Part shown: piece after piece, positions 60,008 through 64,000 of the stretch
Layout: each line of letters opens with the position of its first letter
Numbering within the stretch: the stretch's first letter is position 1
NCBI GenBank assembly: GCA_023055425.1
Contig: JALGPY010000004.1
Location: 21,909,718-21,973,717 of the forward strand
DNA from: Linanthus parryae
Taxonomy: Eukaryota > Streptophyta > Magnoliopsida > Ericales > Polemoniaceae
Direction of reading: 5' to 3'
Length of the DNA stretch: 64,000 nucleotides
Notes under the pieces: model-generated
What the model was told of the DNA's origin: nothing
Seen by the model: only the letters and a program-made list of their open reading frames with translations
The model's database searches: none
Position numbers and translations under genes: made by a program

Positions 60008-63000
60008 TGTAATACCCCGTATTTAAGTAAGGGGTTATTTGGTCATTTCGGAAAAATATGTGAAAATTTAGAGAAATTAGTATTTCAAACATATCAATGA
60101 CTTTTCTTAATTTTAAAGTATAATGGTGTTAATTGACATCTATGATGATATCAATTTTTAATTTGGGGTTATTTTTTAGTTTTTGAAACTTGGATGATAC
60201 TATACGAAAATTATTTGTATACTTGAGATATAATTGTAGTTTTCTAAAATTTGATTTTAACATTTATATACAAAGTGGTGTATTTGAAATTTTCGGGAAA
60301 TTTATTATTTATGAAAATCAACTTATATGTGTGAGCTATTAATTGAAAATTATCTTTTCACCCCTCAATTTTTGGCACTTCTCATTTATACCCCTCTTGC
60401 ATATGAAATTTTGTAGTTATCTTAAATTTCTTATATTTGCATGTCAACCCTCATTCTCTTGGTAATCCAATTCCTACCCCAACTATGGTGTTGGGAGGCA
60501 TTTAAATTGCATTTTTTTTACCCCTTAATTTTTGGCTATCAATTCGTTAGCCCCATCCGCAACTCCTCTAATTTTGTTCTAATTACAACCAACTACCCCC
60601 TCCATCACTTTGGTCAACACCAATAAAATAATTCATTCTTATTTCTACTCCTATTAAAATAACACTACTTATGAAAATCTACACATGTACACACTCTTAT
60701 ACTTACACCAACTCACCATCACTCATCTCATTTATCACCACAACTTCCTATCTCTTTCTCCCTCAATTATTCGTATGATTTTCTCTTCAAGAACACCCAT
60801 ACATGCTTTCTTCTCTCTCTCATATCTCCATTCCCGTTTTTGGGTGTTGACCTTCACAAAACACCATCAAATCTTCATTTTCAAGCCTCCAAAACATGAA
60901 AAACTTTAGTCCAAGCATAGTATGATCATGGAGAGGAGTTATTTCATCGTTCTTCTCAAGGATTGAAGGTCAATTTCATTCTTTTCCTCCACCATTTCTT
61001 GAATCTTTGGGTAAACTTTCTTCTAGTCTTGAACTCATTGTCCATCTTTTGCTTTGATTGATGAAATTTCATCTTAGTTTTCTTCATCTCCATGCTTGAT
61101 TCTTCATTTTCATGGTTAGATCGTGTGATTGACTCCAAAATTTTGACTATTTCATGAAACTCACACTAAAACACATATGCACTTTCTAAAAATCTTAGTA
61201 GTTGCACTTGCATGTCAAGAAAATTTTGATCATTTGTGCCAAGAGCATGTAAAATTCTTAATTAATGCCTAAAATGATGTAATTTGGGTAAAAATCAAGT
61301 CTCTATAAGTTGCATGTGTCATATAATTGATTTGATCATGTTTTAAGTGCTCTAGGTGAAAATTGCACATTTTTACAATTTGACCAGTTTGTGAAAAACG
61401 TATATTATCTCTAAATTTTGTCTCTTTAGAATTTTTAAATCATTCATATTCTGAAACTAGACTCATATAGGGTCATTTTTAAATAAAAGTCAACTCCATA
61501 TCATTTTTGGTTAGGGAGATATGCTCATTCTAAGTTGCAAGTTTTCTGAAATTCTGTTTTTGGACAAGTTTTACCATTTTTGTTAAAAATCTCATTTCCA
61601 GAAACCTATGGCATCAAATATTTTTTGTGATGCAACTAGACACATAAGGAATTCATTCTGGAGAATATGGGCATCTTTCCTATTCTCCAAGTAGTAGTAA
61701 TTGTTCTTTAATGTTGAAACTTTCTTCCAAACTTGTCTCTGCATAGCAGTGTTTGTTATTTATGTAACTTGAGTTTTATAATAGCTATGCATGATTTTCT
61801 TGGTGTTTCTGAAAATAGACACATGTAGGTTCATCATAAATTAATTTCAAATTTTTAGGAGATGATTTGATATGGTAAATATTGCTCCAAAGTCAGAGCT
61901 ACAATTCTGTCCAGAGTTGTAGTTTCACATGTTTTAGAAAACTTGAATTTTTGAACTTCTAGGTGTTTTGTTGGACTTACTTTGATAATTAAACATCATT
62001 ATATGTGCATTAGTGAAATTTAGGACTATGTACATGTAGGTTTGCATTTTTATTATGCATGTGTAAATTGGTTATAACGAGTACGTCATACGTGTGATTG
62101 TAGACATCGACCCCGTAGGAGAGAGCGGTTGTCGTCGGAGTGCTAGACTTAGTTTCTTGATTTTGATTGTGCTCCATCTCAGTGGTAAGTACATATGTAC
62201 GGCCTTTTCATATCAAATGTGCGCATGTGTGTGATGTTTCAAACGAATGCTTGTTATATGAAAAAGTATGAGAAAGCATGTTTTCTATTCGAAAGTTGTT
62301 AAACTATTTTCTTCATCTCCTTTGAGAAATCTCGGAAATTACTTGTGAAATTTTGATATTCTGATTCTGGTTATGTGAAAGAGAAGAAATAAAATACCTC
62401 TAATAGACTTAGGACGATGTACAGAGTAGTGTTATTAATGAGAGGCGTCAAGCGATCCTCCATTTTCTTATGGCTAAGCCCATTGAAGCAATGCTTCTTA
62501 TTATTGGATAGAACGTTAATGTTCAAAAATCCGCCCCCGATGAGCCAAAAGGTATCAAGATATTGAGGCCAAGGGGTTTATAGAGCTATAGAGTGCTACT
62601 TATACTTGTAAGGGTCACTACGGTATAGGGGTGTCGACACTTAAGGCCTTTTAGCTAATGTTATGAGCGGGGTTGACGAATGGGCTCCCTTAACGCTCGG
62701 GTGAAATACGGTTTGATAGACCCTAGAAGGAACCCTTAGTGATTATTTCGTGATCCCTCTGTCTACATCGATCCTGCTGGTGGCTCTAGACATGCCTCAG
62801 CTAAACTTAACGGTTAAATTGGAATTGAAAGAAAGTTTGATTACTCTATTGATCTTTTATGTGGCTCTTGATTGCCTAATCTAAACAAATGATTTGAAAA
62901 GCTTTGGCTACTTGTGATTTAATATCATTATCAGGTCAAATGGACTTGTTTACTGTCGATATTCTACTTGTTTAAGAATATGTTGACTACTTGTGGTTTA

Positions 63001-63432
63001 TAAATATTTTAAAGATGATGGTTCTCGCTACGCGGTTACTCATAAATGTTCCGAATTGTTCCAACTCTTTTTCTCATTGATTTTCAAATCTCTTTATTTG
63101 CTTCAACTCATGCTTCCGTGCCACTCGTTGCTTTACATGTCGTAGTATGTATTTACTCAGTTTTTACTGATCAGTTCTTCAAAACTGCGTTGGCTTTTGC
63201 TATTTTAAAACCGCAGGTCATAAATCAAGGTTGGGGAATGGGAACGCGAATCGAGACGAAGAAGTTTAGTTAAGTCAGATCACATAGTAGATCACAAACG
63301 CTTTGTTTTAAATTGTACTTATTATCGAGATTTTGTAACGTACTTTAATCGAAATGTAAACTTAATAGTTAATAATCTACTTTTGGTTATCGATTGTCGC
63401 TTTAACCCTGAACCGAGATTCGGGTTGTTTCA
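60008..63432 (+). repeat. Array LTR 6 (terminal)
   Basis: 3,425 bp. Shorter because one copy of the 12-bp repeat GCGAATCGAGAC near 63246 is missing. Ends GGTTGTTTCA and is followed directly by copia-3 gag, not by a primer site. Confidence 0.92.
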
Positions 63433-64000
63433 AAGGAGATCGTGAAACCTTTGCCAGATATACTCAATATGTTGACGATAGCTGAACAAAGCATCAAAAA
63501 GGGAAAAGGCAAGGCCATAATGATGGTGCATAATGGGAACGGAAAAAGGTTTGCCTCTACCTCCAAAGGAAAGGGCAAGGTAGTTGCTAAATCCAAGGAA
63601 GTTGCACTTAAGCCTGTTGGTGGCGTTGCCAAGGGCGTGACTAAGGGTGATTGTCACTACTGTGGTCAGCTTGGACACTGGAAGAGGAACTTCCCATAGT
63701 ATCTGGAAGAAAAAAGGCTTGGAACACCACCACCAGGTATTTTGTTTATAGATTTCAATATTACTTGCTCTTCATCTTGGGTATTGGATACTGGATGTGG
63801 ATCTAACATTTGTCGAAATGTTCATGATCTATAGAGAAGTAGAAGACTGGCTAAAGGGGATATAGATCTGCGCGTTGGTAATGGAGCAAAGGTTGATGCA
63901 TTGGCTGTAGGCATGTACGAGCTGTCTCTACCTTCATGATTAGTTTTACAGTTAAATAATTGCTATTTTGTGCCTGCTATGAGCAGAAACATTATTTCTA
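63433..64000 (+). pseudogene. copia-3 gag-protease, resumed after the array
   Basis: Continues the gag interrupted at 36978. It encodes the Lys-rich KGKGK region and a zinc knuckle CHYCGQLGHWKRNF whose last Cys is Phe, then a TAG at 63697-63699, the protease D-T-G motif (GAT retained, near 63788), a TAG near 63832 (AAG-type codon lost) and a TGA near 63939 (from GGA). It runs off the window end. Several stops show it is dead. Confidence 0.9.

Larger units (their letters stand above)
36979..63432 (+). mobile_element. Head-to-tail LTR/internal array of a gypsy-like non-autonomous element
   Basis: 26,454 bp made of six LTRs alternating with five internal regions. Period is 4,602, 4,607, 4,607, 4,607 and 4,606 bp. 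Each LTR runs TGTAATACC...GGTTGTTTCA; each is followed by TC and an initiator-Met primer site TGGTATCAGAGC, and each internal region ends with a GGGGGA purine tract. The TGTAATACCCC start, primer site and the FGDEASF-like end of unit 1 suggest derivation from a Tekay/Del-type chromovirus (inference). No gag, protease, RT or integrase is present. One near-duplication flanks the whole array, so it behaves as a single insertion later expanded, or inserted already multimeric. Units differ by about 1-2% by eye. Confidence 0.92.
33472..64000 (+). mobile_element. copia-3: old degraded copia element, interrupted by the gypsy array
   Basis: 5' LTR 33472-34811, primer site, leader and the first part of gag (to 36978), then a 26.5-kb insertion, then gag resumes at 63433 and runs off the window in protease. 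Same family as copia-1 and copia-2 but far more diverged, with many indels in the LTR and stops in gag. The 3' part and 3' LTR are outside the window, so completeness and target duplication cannot be judged. Confidence 0.9.

Noticed and set aside
36979..63432. Array considered as ribosomal spacer or ordinary satellite DNA
   Set aside because: Each unit has TG...CA LTR ends, an initiator-Met primer site and a purine tract, and the array has a flanking target duplication; no rRNA sequence is present.
1..64000. Bacterial-type systems, CRISPR arrays or phage genes
   Set aside because: Nothing of the sort is visible; repeats are LTRs and array units of kilobase size and the coding content is plant retrotransposon.

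Overview
The window is repeat-dense nuclear DNA of a flowering plant, most likely a eudicot (inferred from the retrotransposon families, not proven). No intact host gene, rRNA, tRNA gene or CRISPR is visible. Nearly every base can be assigned to LTR retrotransposons nested in one another or in a decayed older gene-like segment.

Layout. (1) 1-668 and 9175-12462: a SIRE-like, minus-strand, non-autonomous LTR element carrying a broken gene that resembles the 'putative plant transposon protein' family. It is split by copia-1. (2) 669-9169: copia-1, minus strand, complete with TSD (CAGTC), two 1,429-bp LTRs, PBS and PPT, but its gag-pol has two frameshifts and two nonsense codons. (3) 12463-13654: unassigned sequence with weak minus-strand ORFs. 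(4) 13655-21523: a Ty3/gypsy element of Athila/Tat type (tRNA-Asp PBS) with no recognisable gag or pol. (5) 21524-22737 and 31223-31998: a decayed minus-strand gene cut in two by copia-2. (6) 22738-31222: copia-2, plus strand, TSD AATCT, two 1,431-bp LTRs and one open 1,307-codon gag-pol whose protease aspartate is changed to asparagine. (7) 33472-36978 and 63433-64000: copia-3, an older, degraded relative whose 3' end lies outside the window. (8) 36979-63432: inside the gag of copia-3, a 26.5-kb head-to-tail array of a gypsy-like element with six LTRs (about 3.43 kb each) and five short internal regions (about 1.17 kb each), flanked once by a 5-bp near-duplication.

How the parts relate. Copia-1 and copia-2 belong to one family and lie in opposite orientation, so they form a large inverted repeat. 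Copia-3 is an older cousin. Three elements (the gypsy element at 13.7-21.5 kb, the 4.6-kb array unit and the SIRE-like element) carry LTR signals but no pol, so they would depend on enzymes made elsewhere.

The most notable structures are the LTR-internal tandem array with mosaic units, the protease active-site change in the otherwise open copia-2, and an apparent excess of C-to-A/G-to-T differences between copies across the window. Everything here comes from reading the sequence; no database search or alignment was run, and difference counts are by eye.
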